Shown here piece by piece: positions 1 to 8,504 of a DNA stretch of 64,000 nucleotides. A program made the position numbers and the translations under genes. The DNA is from AWTP1-13 sp963814055. Lineage in GTDB: Bacteria; Pseudomonadota; Alphaproteobacteria; Rhizobiales; Hyphomicrobiaceae. Under the pieces are notes generated by a model that saw nothing but the letters and a program-made list of their open reading frames with translations, had not been told where the DNA came from and ran no database searches. Position 1 is the first letter of the stretch; each line of letters opens with the position of its first letter. The stretch is from positions 19,078 through 83,077 of the forward strand of contig CAWFBJ010000028.1 in the NCBI GenBank assembly GCA_963814055.1. Reading direction: 5' to 3'.

Positions 1-400
1 GCCAGCAAAAGGACGTCTTGCAGCGATCCTTCCAGCCCCGAACCGAATTGACGTTCAAAAGCTCTGACGGCTTCTCGCACACGGCAAAGAAGACATCGTA
101 ATCCTTCTTGAGGACAGTCTTGGGAAGTCCCGGATTGAGAGGGGTTGTGAATTTCCGGCCGTATCTGAGAGCAATGCGCTTGCCGAGCGAATACCAACTC
201 GCTGGGTTCGGGGCTAGAACGTCGACGGCATCGATCTGCTCGAGCACACCCTCGAATTCCTTGATCGGGCAGCGCCAGACCTCCCGCTCGTATATATTCC
301 TTTCGGAGAATAGAAGGACCCGTGGCGTCTGGGGCATCGCCGTTTCAGCATCCAGTTCACGCGGGAGGTCTGCCATATCCATCGGTCGCAGGGTCCTCAT
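1..400 (-). CDS. Probable glycosyltransferase, N-terminal part (cut by window edge)
   Basis: About 133 codons read leftward to the window edge without a stop. The visible part has a hydrophobic strand (RVLLFSERNIYE) after a short leader, then EFEGVLEQIDAVDVLAPNP and a strand ending YDVFFAVCEKP. This resembles the first Rossmann-like half of glycosyltransferases found in exopolysaccharide clusters. An in-frame TAG lies just upstream, so the start is ATG 400, GTG 403 or an ATG slightly inside. It starts about 47 bases after the cytidylyltransferase stop in the same direction, which suggests co-transcription. The acceptor and donor sugars cannot be told, and the family call rests on weak N-terminal similarity only. 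Confidence 0.5.
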   Translation of the reverse strand, partial: MRTLRPMDMADLPRELDAETAMPQTPRVLLFSERNIYEREVWRCPIKEFEGVLEQIDAVDVLAPNPASWYSLGKRIALRYGRKFTTPLNPGLPKTVLKKDYDVFFAVCEKPSELLNVNSVRGWKDRCKTSFCW

Positions 401-449
401 CACGATATGCGCTAGGTCATAGCTGCCCGTCTATGCCGCGGCCGGCCGA

Positions 450-1232
450 TCAAATGGGTTTCTCGTGCCGACGCCAGGGCATATTGCCTTTGTCCACCAT
501 GTCCTCCAGCGCTTGCTTGTCCCGCATGGTGTCCATGGGCCGAAAGAAGCCTTCATGACGGTAGGCGATCAGCTGACGCTCGGCGATCAATCTATTGAAC
601 GGTTCGAGCACCAGTTCCTCACCGTCGCGGATATAGTCGAAGATCCTGTTGCCGAAGATGAAGTAGCCGCCGTTGATCCACATGTCCGCCTCACTACTGG
701 TGCGCAAGCGGGCCACGACACCATCGGGTTCGACTTCGGCCAGATGGAAGTTGAGCGGCGCGCGCACGGTCACGAAGCAGCCGATCTTGCCGCTCTGCTT
801 CAGCATGTCGATCATGGTCGGCAGCGGAGCATCGGTCAGCCCATCGCTGTAGTTGGCGAGGAAAAACTCCTCATCCTTAACCAAATGTTTGACGGCCACC
901 AGCCGCTCACCGATGTTGCGCCACATGCCGGTATCGACCAGGGTAACACGCCAGTCCGGCGGCATCTCACCCAGCACCTCCACCTTGCGGCCGTGATCGG
1001 AGATCACGCAATCGGTGTGGATCGACGGCTTGGAATTGAGGAAGTACTCCTTGATCACGTTGGCCTTGTAGCCGAGGCACAAGATGAAATCCCGGTGCCC
1101 GTATTGGCTGTAGTACTGCATGATGTGCCATAGGATCGGCTGCTGGCCGACCGGTATCATGGGCTTGGGAATGCTCTCGGAGTAGTCGCGGATGCGCGTG
1201 CCCTGCCCGCCGCAAAACAAAACGACCTTCAT
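450..1232 (-). CDS. rfbF: Glucose-1-phosphate cytidylyltransferase
   Basis: 260 aa, the normal length. It makes CDP-glucose from CTP and glucose 1-phosphate, the entry step to CDP-deoxysugars. The nucleotidyltransferase signature FCGGQGTRIR lies at residues 6-15, followed by IPKPMIPVG. NYSDGLTD carries the metal-binding Asp, and NGGYFIF and EPFNRLIAE are typical of the RfbF/DdhA family. The start is ATG 1232, four bases inside the upstream methyltransferase gene (ATGA overlap), so the two are translationally coupled. No CDP-glucose 4,6-dehydratase is visible, and it may lie beyond the left edge. The neighbouring C-methyltransferase suggests a branched-chain CDP-sugar. Confidence 0.93.
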   Translation of the reverse strand: MKVVLFCGGQGTRIRDYSESIPKPMIPVGQQPILWHIMQYYSQYGHRDFILCLGYKANVIKEYFLNSKPSIHTDCVISDHGRKVEVLGEMPPDWRVTLVDTGMWRNIGERLVAVKHLVKDEEFFLANYSDGLTDAPLPTMIDMLKQSGKIGCFVTVRAPLNFHLAEVEPDGVVARLRTSSEADMWINGGYFIFGNRIFDYIRDGEELVLEPFNRLIAERQLIAYRHEGFFRPMDTMRDKQALEDMVDKGNMPWRRHEKPI

Positions 1233-2524
1233 GGCGTCACCTCGCGCGGGTCGATCACGTGGACCTCTGGGATCGGCACGATCAGCTTGCACCCCCACTC
1301 GGCCGTATGGCGCATCTGCGCGGCGATTTCGTGCCGCAGGTTCCAGGGCAAGACGAGCAGGTAGTCGGGCCTGTAAGCGTCGATCTCCGACACCGGCTTG
1401 ATCGGAATGTGCATGCCCGGCGTGAGCCGTCCGTGCTTGTAGGGGTTCCGGTCGACGGTGAAGCTCAGGAAATCGGTGCCGATGCCGCAGTAGTTGAGCA
1501 AGGTGTTGCCTTTGCCGGGAGCACCATAGCCGCAAATCCGTTTCCCCTTTTCCTTGCAGTCGATGAGGAACGACAGCAGCTTGCGCTTGGTGCTGTGCAC
1601 CTTGGGCGCAAATGTCGTGTACGCGCCGATCTCGTGAAAGCCGAGCCCGCGTTCGACGGCACGCAGCCTTTCGACCGATGCGGTTGGACTGTGCTTGGAA
1701 TCGAGCCGGGCGAGATATACGCGGATCGAGCCGCCATGCGTGGGCAGTTCCTCGACGTCGCACACCTTCAGGCCATGGCACGCGGCCAGATGATCAAAAG
1801 CGATCAGCGAGAAGTACGAAAAATGCTCGTGATAGATGGTGTCGAACTGGTTTTCTTCGACAAGCCGCTGCAGGTGCGGGACTTCGAGCGTGATCACGCC
1901 ATCCGGCTTCAGCAGATGCGCCATGCCGGCGACGAACCCGTTCAAGTCGGGCACCTGCGCCAGCACGTTGTTGCCGATGATGAGATCCGCCTGGCGGCCC
2001 TCGCCGACCAGCCGTTGCGCCAACTCGATGCCGAAGAACTCCACCATCGTCGGTACGTTCTTCTTGCGAGCGGCCTCCGCGACATTGGCAGCCGGCTCGA
2101 TTCCGGTGACCGGCACGCCGAGAGGGAGGAAGTGCTGGAGCAGATAGCCGTCGTTGCTGGCAACTTCGAAAACTTGGCTGGAGGGCCCAAGTCCGAGGCG
2201 CTCCTTGATCATGACGCAGTATTTGCGCGCGTGCTCGACCCAAGACGTGGAGAACGACGAGAAGTAGGCGTACTCCGTGAAGATATGTTCGGGCTTCACG
2301 TACTCCTGCAGCTGCACCAGGAAGCAACGGTCGCAGACCAACACGTGGAGCGGAAAATAGGGCTCCATCTGATCTGCTTGATCGACCGTCAGAAAACTCT
2401 CGCAGAGCGGCGACATGCCGAGATCGACGAAGGTCCTCGACAGCGGCGCTTCGCACAGCCGGCAGATCCTCGCGTGTGGCCCGGCGCCACTGGCCGCTGG
2501 AAGAACGCGCAACGCCTCACTCAT
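1229..2524 (-). CDS. Sugar C-methyltransferase (zinc-binding, NovU/TylCIII type)
   Basis: 431 aa in the three-part layout of sugar-nucleotide C-methyltransferases. An N-terminal zinc knuckle has C21/C24 and C64/C67. A SAM-binding Rossmann domain has motif I VFEVASNDGYLLQ at about 118-130 and the acidic GIEPA at about 141. A C-terminal C-methyltransferase domain contains GYGAPGKGNTLLNYCGI. These enzymes methylate a ring carbon (often C3) of 4-keto-6-deoxy nucleotide sugars. HEHFSYFS near the middle matches the family's catalytic region. The stop overlaps the cytidylyltransferase start by four bases. With that gene it suggests a CDP-3-C-methyl-6-deoxyhexose, though the exact sugar is inference. 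Confidence 0.85.
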   Translation of the reverse strand: MSEALRVLPAASGAGPHARICRLCEAPLSRTFVDLGMSPLCESFLTVDQADQMEPYFPLHVLVCDRCFLVQLQEYVKPEHIFTEYAYFSSFSTSWVEHARKYCVMIKERLGLGPSSQVFEVASNDGYLLQHFLPLGVPVTGIEPAANVAEAARKKNVPTMVEFFGIELAQRLVGEGRQADLIIGNNVLAQVPDLNGFVAGMAHLLKPDGVITLEVPHLQRLVEENQFDTIYHEHFSYFSLIAFDHLAACHGLKVCDVEELPTHGGSIRVYLARLDSKHSPTASVERLRAVERGLGFHEIGAYTTFAPKVHSTKRKLLSFLIDCKEKGKRICGYGAPGKGNTLLNYCGIGTDFLSFTVDRNPYKHGRLTPGMHIPIKPVSEIDAYRPDYLLVLPWNLRHEIAAQMRHTAEWGCKLIVPIPEVHVIDPREVTP

Positions 2525-2750
2525 AAAAAAACCCGTCCTTTGCGAAACGGCCGCAATCCCCTAAAGCACTACCATACCAATATATTTTGCTAATTTGAAG
2601 GTACCACCAAGCATCACGCTCGGGTGAGACGACACATAACCTTAACTTTGCACTGACGGCCACAGCATCCGGCGCGGCGTTCCTTCACCGCGCCTGGCCG
2701 TCTGTGAAAGATCCAGAAACGCTCAGGGCTATGCCTTCGGCACCAAGCTG

Positions 2751-3506
2751 TTACTCGACGACAAAATAAGCCGGATAGGGATTGTGGGGGTGACGTACCA
2801 GGCGGATTTTATCGAGGCCGAACGCGTCCCGCAGGGCTCGCGTCTCTCCAGGGAAATGCGGGCAGTTCAGCTCATCGAAGCCGATGATGCTTCCCTTGGT
2901 TACCACCTTCTTCAAGGCCTGAAGCGCTTTCACAGTCGGCTGGTAAATGTCCATGTTGAAATAGGCCAGCGAAACGATCGTCTCGGGGTTCTTCTCCAGA
3001 TACTCCTCGATGGTCTGGGATGCATCGCCCTTCACCAGCTCAAACTTCTTGATGTGCGAAACGGGGCTTTCCTTCTCGTGATAGTCGAGAAGCTCGGACA
3101 GATAATCCTCGTAGCCTGGCGTTACCGAATAGGCACCTTCAGCGACGACCGGTGCAGTACCATCCTGCTCATGGATGCCCGTGAAGCCGCTGAACGTATC
3201 GAAGCCGATCACTTTGCGCGTGTAGTTGTAGGGCTCATAGATCCCCCGAAATGACTCGAACAGCGCCAGGTTCTGCCCCCAGCGGACGCCGAACTCCATG
3301 ACCACGCCGGGCACGTTGATGATGTTGGAATACATCTCGTGCATCCAAAGAATGCGTGCCATCAACTGCCGGTTGATGAACAGGCCCAAGTGAGCCGGCT
3401 GCTCGTGCTCCGGAATCGGCGAGCGCTTGTACAGGTCCAGCAGGCGGTTACGGACACTGAGCTCATCCGTCGACGAACGGTTGACGATATTGAACTGCTT
3501 GCTCAC
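2751..3506 (-). CDS. TylF/macrocin O-methyltransferase-like SAM-dependent methyltransferase
   Basis: 251 aa. The SAM-binding strand is VVMEFGVRWGQNLALF, followed by KVIGFDTFSGFTG. LVKGDASQTIEEYL and LAYFNMDIYQPT match the acidic motifs of TylF-like enzymes, and GSIIGFDELN is a late conserved strand. The family usually methylates sugar hydroxyls. GTG 3506 is chosen because GGGAGC lies at good spacing. The gap to the C-methyltransferase downstream is 226 bases, so it may be a separate transcript. The context implies a glycan substrate, but the position methylated is unknown, and some database entries for such proteins carry unrelated names. Confidence 0.65.
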   Translation of the reverse strand: MSKQFNIVNRSSTDELSVRNRLLDLYKRSPIPEHEQPAHLGLFINRQLMARILWMHEMYSNIINVPGVVMEFGVRWGQNLALFESFRGIYEPYNYTRKVIGFDTFSGFTGIHEQDGTAPVVAEGAYSVTPGYEDYLSELLDYHEKESPVSHIKKFELVKGDASQTIEEYLEKNPETIVSLAYFNMDIYQPTVKALQALKKVVTKGSIIGFDELNCPHFPGETRALRDAFGLDKIRLVRHPHNPYPAYFVVE

Positions 3507-3631
3507 GAAGATGCTCCCATAGCGGACGCGTTGCGCCGCTGCTTGCCTTTGGTCAACTGGCTCGAGGTGGCGGCGGCAGCGTCGAGGCCAGGTTGCTGCA
3601 GCCAGATCTTCATTCTGCCTGTCACGGTTGC

Positions 3632-4552
3632 TTAGGCGGTCGGCTCGAAGGCAACCTTGCCGCCGCCCTCGGTTCCGTCGTCATAGAGCGCGAAGTACTC
3701 TTGCGGCACGTGAGCGTAATCCGTGGCGCGGATGTAATCTCCGAGCATGTGCCCTTCGCACTCCGAGTCGATGTTGGGCGCTCCACGCTTGGCGGCGACG
3801 TCGTCGAGGTGGACCGTCCGGAAGTCGAAGCTGAACCGCGTCACGCCCGACGTGTTGGGCACGCTGGCGTGCAGATGCGCGGCCGAGAACAGAATTATCC
3901 CGCCCACCGGAGGAAGGAACCGGATCTCGGGCTCAAGCTTGACGTCCTCCGTGGCCTTGGGGACCGGGCGCGGATCTTCCTTGATGTACTGCGAAACGTG
4001 GCCGCCGCGATGCTGCTGGTTCCACTTATAGTAGTTATATCCCTTCGAGCTGTTCTTGACCGGTGCGTTCCAGTACTGCGGATAGAACGTCATCGCATTG
4101 TCATGCTTCAGCGGATAGACTGGGATCCACCAGTTGATCTGGCTCGGCACTGCCGCGAACCACGTATCGCGATGCGGGTGCCAGGCGAACGCAATGCCCT
4201 TGGTCAGGTAGTCGTTGCTGGTCGAGCTGCGCAGCTTGGGGACCTCATAGTAGGTCTTTGTCAGGTCACACCCGGTCTCTTCGAGAATGCCGCTGAGATA
4301 ACGCTTCGACTCCGGGTGGTGAATGAAGGTCGGCTTCAGCTTCTGGAGAATGTCGGCGTACTTTTCGACGGGAAGTTCGAATTGCGCCGTCTCGGGATGC
4401 AGGGGCGCAAAAGCCTCCTCGGCAAGCTCCCTGGCAAATTTGCAGAATGCCAGCGAACTCTTGGTCGGAGAAAGAACGATGAGTTGCCCCTCGTAAAGGC
4501 GCCGGCGCCTTTCCTCGTCTGAAAATGGGGGATCGAAATACACCGAATTCAT
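3632..4552 (-). CDS. PhyH-like 2-oxoglutarate/Fe(II) dioxygenase
   Basis: 306 aa with a recognisable non-haem iron facial triad. HPHRD gives H127 and D129, AAHLHAS at about 224-230 gives the distal His, and R239 in VTRFSFDF would bind 2-oxoglutarate. Trp/Tyr-rich strands between them (WWIPVYPL, AMTFYPQYW) fit a jelly-roll of the phytanoyl-CoA dioxygenase superfamily. It likely hydroxylates or otherwise oxidises a small molecule or sugar in the cytoplasm. It is the first gene of the leftward glycan arm, and the methyltransferase follows after 125 bases. The start is ATG 4552 behind GAAGGGCG. The substrate is unknown. Confidence 0.75.
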   Translation of the reverse strand: MNSVYFDPPFSDEERRRRLYEGQLIVLSPTKSSLAFCKFARELAEEAFAPLHPETAQFELPVEKYADILQKLKPTFIHHPESKRYLSGILEETGCDLTKTYYEVPKLRSSTSNDYLTKGIAFAWHPHRDTWFAAVPSQINWWIPVYPLKHDNAMTFYPQYWNAPVKNSSKGYNYYKWNQQHRGGHVSQYIKEDPRPVPKATEDVKLEPEIRFLPPVGGIILFSAAHLHASVPNTSGVTRFSFDFRTVHLDDVAAKRGAPNIDSECEGHMLGDYIRATDYAHVPQEYFALYDDGTEGGGKVAFEPTA

Positions 4553-5416
4553 AACATACGCCCTTCTCTACTCAACTAAGCCCCTGACCCCACACCTTTA
4601 AACGTCACCACTTTATCCCTGGACTAGAAGGTGGCAATGGCAGATGGATGACAGCCTCTGAACCCATGCGCACGAGAAGTATGCGCTTCCCTTACGAACG
4701 ATCTGAATGGCAGACACTGCAGGCGGCCATCTAGTGATCGCGATGGGCGTCTGGGTCAAGCACATGCTGCTGGCTACGTAAACGCACCAGCCGCACGTTC
4801 ATTCAGCCTCCGGCTGCAGGCCGCGCGTACCCTTTCGTAACAGTTGCGCGCAGCCGCGCATGGGCCATGGTTGGCATCGTCCAGATCCGATCAGGCAGCC
4901 GAGTTACAATGCGCTAACCAAAGCGAAACGCTACGCATAGCCGCTCGCACCGCCCACCCCCAATTCGACAGGAATATGATCGCGTCCAGTGCGTTGACTA
5001 ACGAAAGGTTTTCTCCGTGTAGCCAGCAAAACTTGATGGAGTCAGGTGCCGAGTTGCGTAAGCCAACTGCCCACCGGTCAGCCAACCAGGCGACGTCCCA
5101 TCACCGGTTCGACGAGCGCCGGCTTGCGATCTTACGGCCGGACCACAACACCAGCACATCCGCGACCCAACGGCGACGCTCCAGCTTCACGGGTACGCTC
5201 CCCCTCACGCGCGAGACCTCGACTTTCGTCTGCTATCTGGCCAAACAACGCGCGCGTAGCTCTTTCTTAATCGCTCGGCGCAAACCGATGCAGAAAGACG
5301 ACAATGGTAATCAAATAGACTTTTTGTTCATCCCTTTAAGAATGGGATGGTCTAAGGTTTTCAGTATGGGTCCATCTATTGGTGCGTAGTCGTTACTGTG
5401 CGGGAGTGGTGTTGAT
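4553..5416. other. Long divergent intergenic region of the glycan locus
   Basis: 864 bases between the two divergently transcribed arms, less GC-rich than its flanks. A 181-codon open frame on the + strand (4844-5389) has no recognisable domain and biased composition, so I do not call it a gene. The region must hold the promoters for both arms. The + gene at 5417 has GGGAGTGG as ribosome-binding site. I could not assign operators. Confidence 0.5.
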
Positions 5417-6466
5417 ATGGGGCAGGACGTCGTAGGGATTGCAGTCGTCGGATACGGCTACTGGGGTCCCAACCTGGTGCGGAACTTCGCCAGTGTCGAA
5501 GGGGCCCAGGTTGTTTCAGTCTGCGATCTGGACCCTGGTAAGCTGGCGCTAGTCAAACGCCGCCATCTCGGGGTCTCGACAACGACCAATTTCCGCGACC
5601 TGCTGGAAGATCCACGGGTCGACGCCGTCGCAATCGCCACACCCGTGCAGAGCCACTATGACCTGGGGCTGGCAACCTTGAGAGCGGGCAAGCATGTCTT
5701 CATCGAGAAGCCGCTGGCACAAACATCCGACCAGGTGCGGCACCTGATCGAGGAGGCGGAGAAACGCAAACTTACTTTGATGGTGGATCACACATTTCTT
5801 TATACGCCCGCGGTTCAGAAAATTCGCGAACTCATCGCGGAAGGAAGCCTCGGAGACATCTATTACTACAACGGCATTCGCGCCAGCTTGGGACTCTTTC
5901 AAAGCGACGTGAACGTTATATGGGATTTGGCCGTCCACGACTTGTCGATCATCCAGTACATCCTGAACGAAACCCCGATAGCGGTCTCCGCCACGGGCGC
6001 ATGCCATGTCGAGGGAACGCCTGCAAACATGGCCCATATCACCCTGTTCTTCCAGACTAGCTGCGTTGCGCATGTCAATGTCAACTGGCTGTCTCCAGTC
6101 AAGATTCGACAGACGCTCATCGGCGGCAGCCGCAAGATGATCGTGTACGATGATCTGGAAGCGACCGAGAAAATAAAGATGTACGACAAGGGCATCACCG
6201 TAAGGCGCGCCGAGGAAGACGCCCATCAATTCAGGATCGGCTACCGCGCAGGCGACATGCTGGCACCGCATCTTTCCGTCAAGGAAGCCTTGCAGACGGA
6301 AGCGGAGCATTTCATCGACTGCGTCCGCACCGGCGCGTCTCCCATCTCCAACGGCGCCTCAGGCTTGCAGGTGGTCGAGCTGTTGGAAGCGGCGACCCTT
6401 TCCATCGCCGAACAGGGCAAACCGGTCTCCTTGCTCGGCAAGCAGAAACTCCGCGAAACGGCGTGA
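5417..6466 (+). CDS. Gfo/Idh/MocA family sugar-nucleotide oxidoreductase
   Basis: 349 aa. The NAD(P)-binding motif GYGYWG is at residues 12-17, followed by an acidic strand end at CDLDP. The catalytic-site EKP is at 97-99 (HVFIEKPLAQ), and DLAVHDLSIIQYIL matches the second domain of this family. GYGYWGPNLVRNF is common in members related to WlbA (UDP-GlcNAc-type 3-dehydrogenases) found in surface polysaccharide loci. It would oxidise or reduce a hydroxyl/keto group on a nucleotide sugar. It is the first gene of the rightward arm, with SD GGGAGTGG upstream of ATG 5417. The exact sugar is not determinable. Confidence 0.85.
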   Translation: MGQDVVGIAVVGYGYWGPNLVRNFASVEGAQVVSVCDLDPGKLALVKRRHLGVSTTTNFRDLLEDPRVDAVAIATPVQSHYDLGLATLRAGKHVFIEKPLAQTSDQVRHLIEEAEKRKLTLMVDHTFLYTPAVQKIRELIAEGSLGDIYYYNGIRASLGLFQSDVNVIWDLAVHDLSIIQYILNETPIAVSATGACHVEGTPANMAHITLFFQTSCVAHVNVNWLSPVKIRQTLIGGSRKMIVYDDLEATEKIKMYDKGITVRRAEEDAHQFRIGYRAGDMLAPHLSVKEALQTEAEHFIDCVRTGASPISNGASGLQVVELLEAATLSIAEQGKPVSLLGKQKLRETA

Positions 6467-6692
6467 TCGTGCTCTCGCCGACACGTAAGACGAGGTCCGC
6501 TCTCAGACGCCCGGGACGACCCCGTCGAGCGGCGAAACGCTGGGTACACCGAGAGGTGCCACGAAAAGCCCGGGGCAAAACTGCTGCCATGGTGAATACG
6601 GAGGTCGGCGTCTGGACGGCAACCCTTCCGATCAGCGAAGATGCGCTCTATTTCAAGAGTTGCTTGAATGCGGATCTTGCTTGCCTGTCCAC

Positions 6693-7445
6693 ATGAACAG
6701 CCAAGACACACAGCATGAACTCTCAGACACCACAGCCTCAGTTCCCGAAGGTGTGCGGGTGTATGCGATCGGTGACATCCATGGCCGGGCCGACTTACTG
6801 GAACGCCAGCACGCGCTGATCGAAGCGGACTTCACTGCCAACGGTGCGCCCGTTGTCCACCTCGTCTACCTTGGCGACTATATCGATCGTGGGCCGGATT
6901 CGTTCGGTGTCGTCGAGCGGCTTGCGGAAGGGCCCAGCAGCTTTGTGAATGTCACGCTGTTGCGCGGCAATCACGAGGCTATGCTACTTCGATTTCTCGA
7001 AGACCCTGCAGTGGGACCCGGCTGGCGCCAGCTGGGGGGACTTACGACCATGCTCTCATACGGCGTCGACGTCGAGGGAGCGCTCAAGGAGGGTGGATAC
7101 CCCGGGCTTGCAGAGCAGTTCAAGGCGAGGCTTCCGGCGCGCCACCGGACCCTGTTTGCCGAACTGAAGCCCAGCACCACGATCGGGGACTATTTCTTCT
7201 GTCACGCCGGAGTGCGACCGGGCATTCCTTTGGAGGAGCAGAAGCAGCAGGATCTCCTTTGGATCCGAGATCAGTTTCTCGATGCCACCGAGGACTTCGG
7301 CAAAGTCATCGTCCATGGCCATTCACCCGTGGAACAGCCGGCTTTTCACAAGACCCGAATCAACATCGACACCGGTGCCTATGCGACCGGGCGCCTGACC
7401 TGCCTTGTGCTCGAGGGGCGCAACCGTCGCATCCTTTCCACATGA
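6693..7445 (+). CDS. PPP-family metallophosphoesterase
   Basis: 250 aa from ATG 6693. A TTG at 6660 would add 11 residues without a better ribosome site. All dinuclear-metal motifs of the PPP serine/threonine phosphatase and Ap4A-hydrolase superfamily are present: GDIHG at 27-31, GDYIDRG at 61-67, GNHE at 92-95, then FFCHAGVR and VHGHSP. It should be an active cytoplasmic phosphoesterase. It lies 226 bases after the dehydrogenase and before the PIG-L deacetylase, all on +. A role in dephosphorylating a glycan intermediate or a protein of the locus is inference. Confidence 0.85.
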   Translation: MNSQDTQHELSDTTASVPEGVRVYAIGDIHGRADLLERQHALIEADFTANGAPVVHLVYLGDYIDRGPDSFGVVERLAEGPSSFVNVTLLRGNHEAMLLRFLEDPAVGPGWRQLGGLTTMLSYGVDVEGALKEGGYPGLAEQFKARLPARHRTLFAELKPSTTIGDYFFCHAGVRPGIPLEEQKQQDLLWIRDQFLDATEDFGKVIVHGHSPVEQPAFHKTRINIDTGAYATGRLTCLVLEGRNRRILST

Positions 7446-7602
7446 GGTGCGAGCAAAGCTCTGGGATGAACCGCCCGATGCTGCCGCGAATAAACATGAC
7501 TCGTTTCATGCAGCCGACGGGACTGCCGCGCAGGGATGATGGCGGAAAAGGGAGACGTGCCCCTGGGTATGTCCACTCCGATAAAGCCGAGCAGGAGGGC
7601 CG

Positions 7603-8256
7603 ATGATCCCGCTGAAACTTCCCACCAAAGGAGACCGGCTGTCCGTCCTATGTCTGGGCGCGCATTCGGACGACATCGAGATTGGCGCAGGCGCCGCCCT
7701 GCTGCATTGGATATCCGCGGGCGTGCACCTGGATGTTCTCTGGTGCGTGCTGAGCGGCTCCGCAGACCGGGAGGAGGAGGCACGAGAGTTTGCCGCCGAC
7801 TTCTTGACGGGCGCAACCAACGCACGCGTTGAAGTGATGCCGTTCAGGGATGGTTACTTTCCCAGCGAAGGCGAGAAGATCAAGGCCTGGTTCGAAGCGC
7901 TGAAACCTCGCTTTCAGCCCGACCTCATCTTTACGCATCGCAGAGACGATGCCCATCAAGATCATCGCGAGGTCTGCCGGCACACCTGGAATACTTTTCG
8001 CGATCACCTCGTGCTCGAGTACGAGATCCCCAAGTGGGATGGCGACCTGGGACAACCCAATCTCTATGTTCCGATCGCGGGCCCCATTCTCGAGCGCAAA
8101 ATCGACCTTTTGGCGAAACACTTCGGCACGCAGCGCTCCAAGCATTGGTTCGACAGGGAGACGTTCAGCGGTCTTGCCAGGTTGCGCGGCATGGAATGCA
8201 GGGCGGAGGACCGGTATGCCGAGGCGTTTTTTGCGCGCAAGGTGACCCTGGCCTGA
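7603..8256 (+). CDS. PIG-L family N-acetyl-sugar deacetylase
   Basis: 217 aa, typical length. The zinc-binding AHSDD is at 20-24 in LCLGAHSDDIEIG, and THRRDDAHQDH at 111-121 carries the third ligand His, as in GlcNAc-PI and MshB/BshB deacetylases. It removes acetyl groups from N-acetylated amino sugars or related amides. GGAGGG lies just before ATG 7603. Next downstream is a formyltransferase, so deacetylation may expose the amine that is then formylated. Protein-level activity is well supported, while the substrate is inferred from context. Confidence 0.85.
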   Translation: MIPLKLPTKGDRLSVLCLGAHSDDIEIGAGAALLHWISAGVHLDVLWCVLSGSADREEEAREFAADFLTGATNARVEVMPFRDGYFPSEGEKIKAWFEALKPRFQPDLIFTHRRDDAHQDHREVCRHTWNTFRDHLVLEYEIPKWDGDLGQPNLYVPIAGPILERKIDLLAKHFGTQRSKHWFDRETFSGLARLRGMECRAEDRYAEAFFARKVTLA

Positions 8257-8504
8257 TGCTGGCGTTGACCCTCATGGTCCCAGCACCCTGTCGTCGGTTC
8301 CCGGCGATCCTCAGCAACTCCACTAACCCTCAGGAACGGCGTGTGTTGTACTGGATTGTGAGAGCATGCATGGTGCCTGCCGAATGCGCCGGCGCGTGCG
8401 CTCCCTGTTTGCCTGCGGAGAGGCGTCATCATGTTTCTTGGCCGGCTTGAACGGCGGGGCTTGGTTGTCCGCCCGCGGCACCGGCCTGATTTGGAGCGCA
8501 CGGG

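Noticed and set aside
3593..4522. 309-codon + frame opposite the dioxygenase gene
   Set aside because: Antisense shadow; the minus-strand protein has the full iron/2-oxoglutarate motif set.
4844..5389. 181-codon + strand open frame in the glycan divergent region
   Set aside because: No recognisable motif, Ser/Arg/Thr-biased composition, no convincing ribosome site, and it ends in what should be promoter sequence of the next gene.
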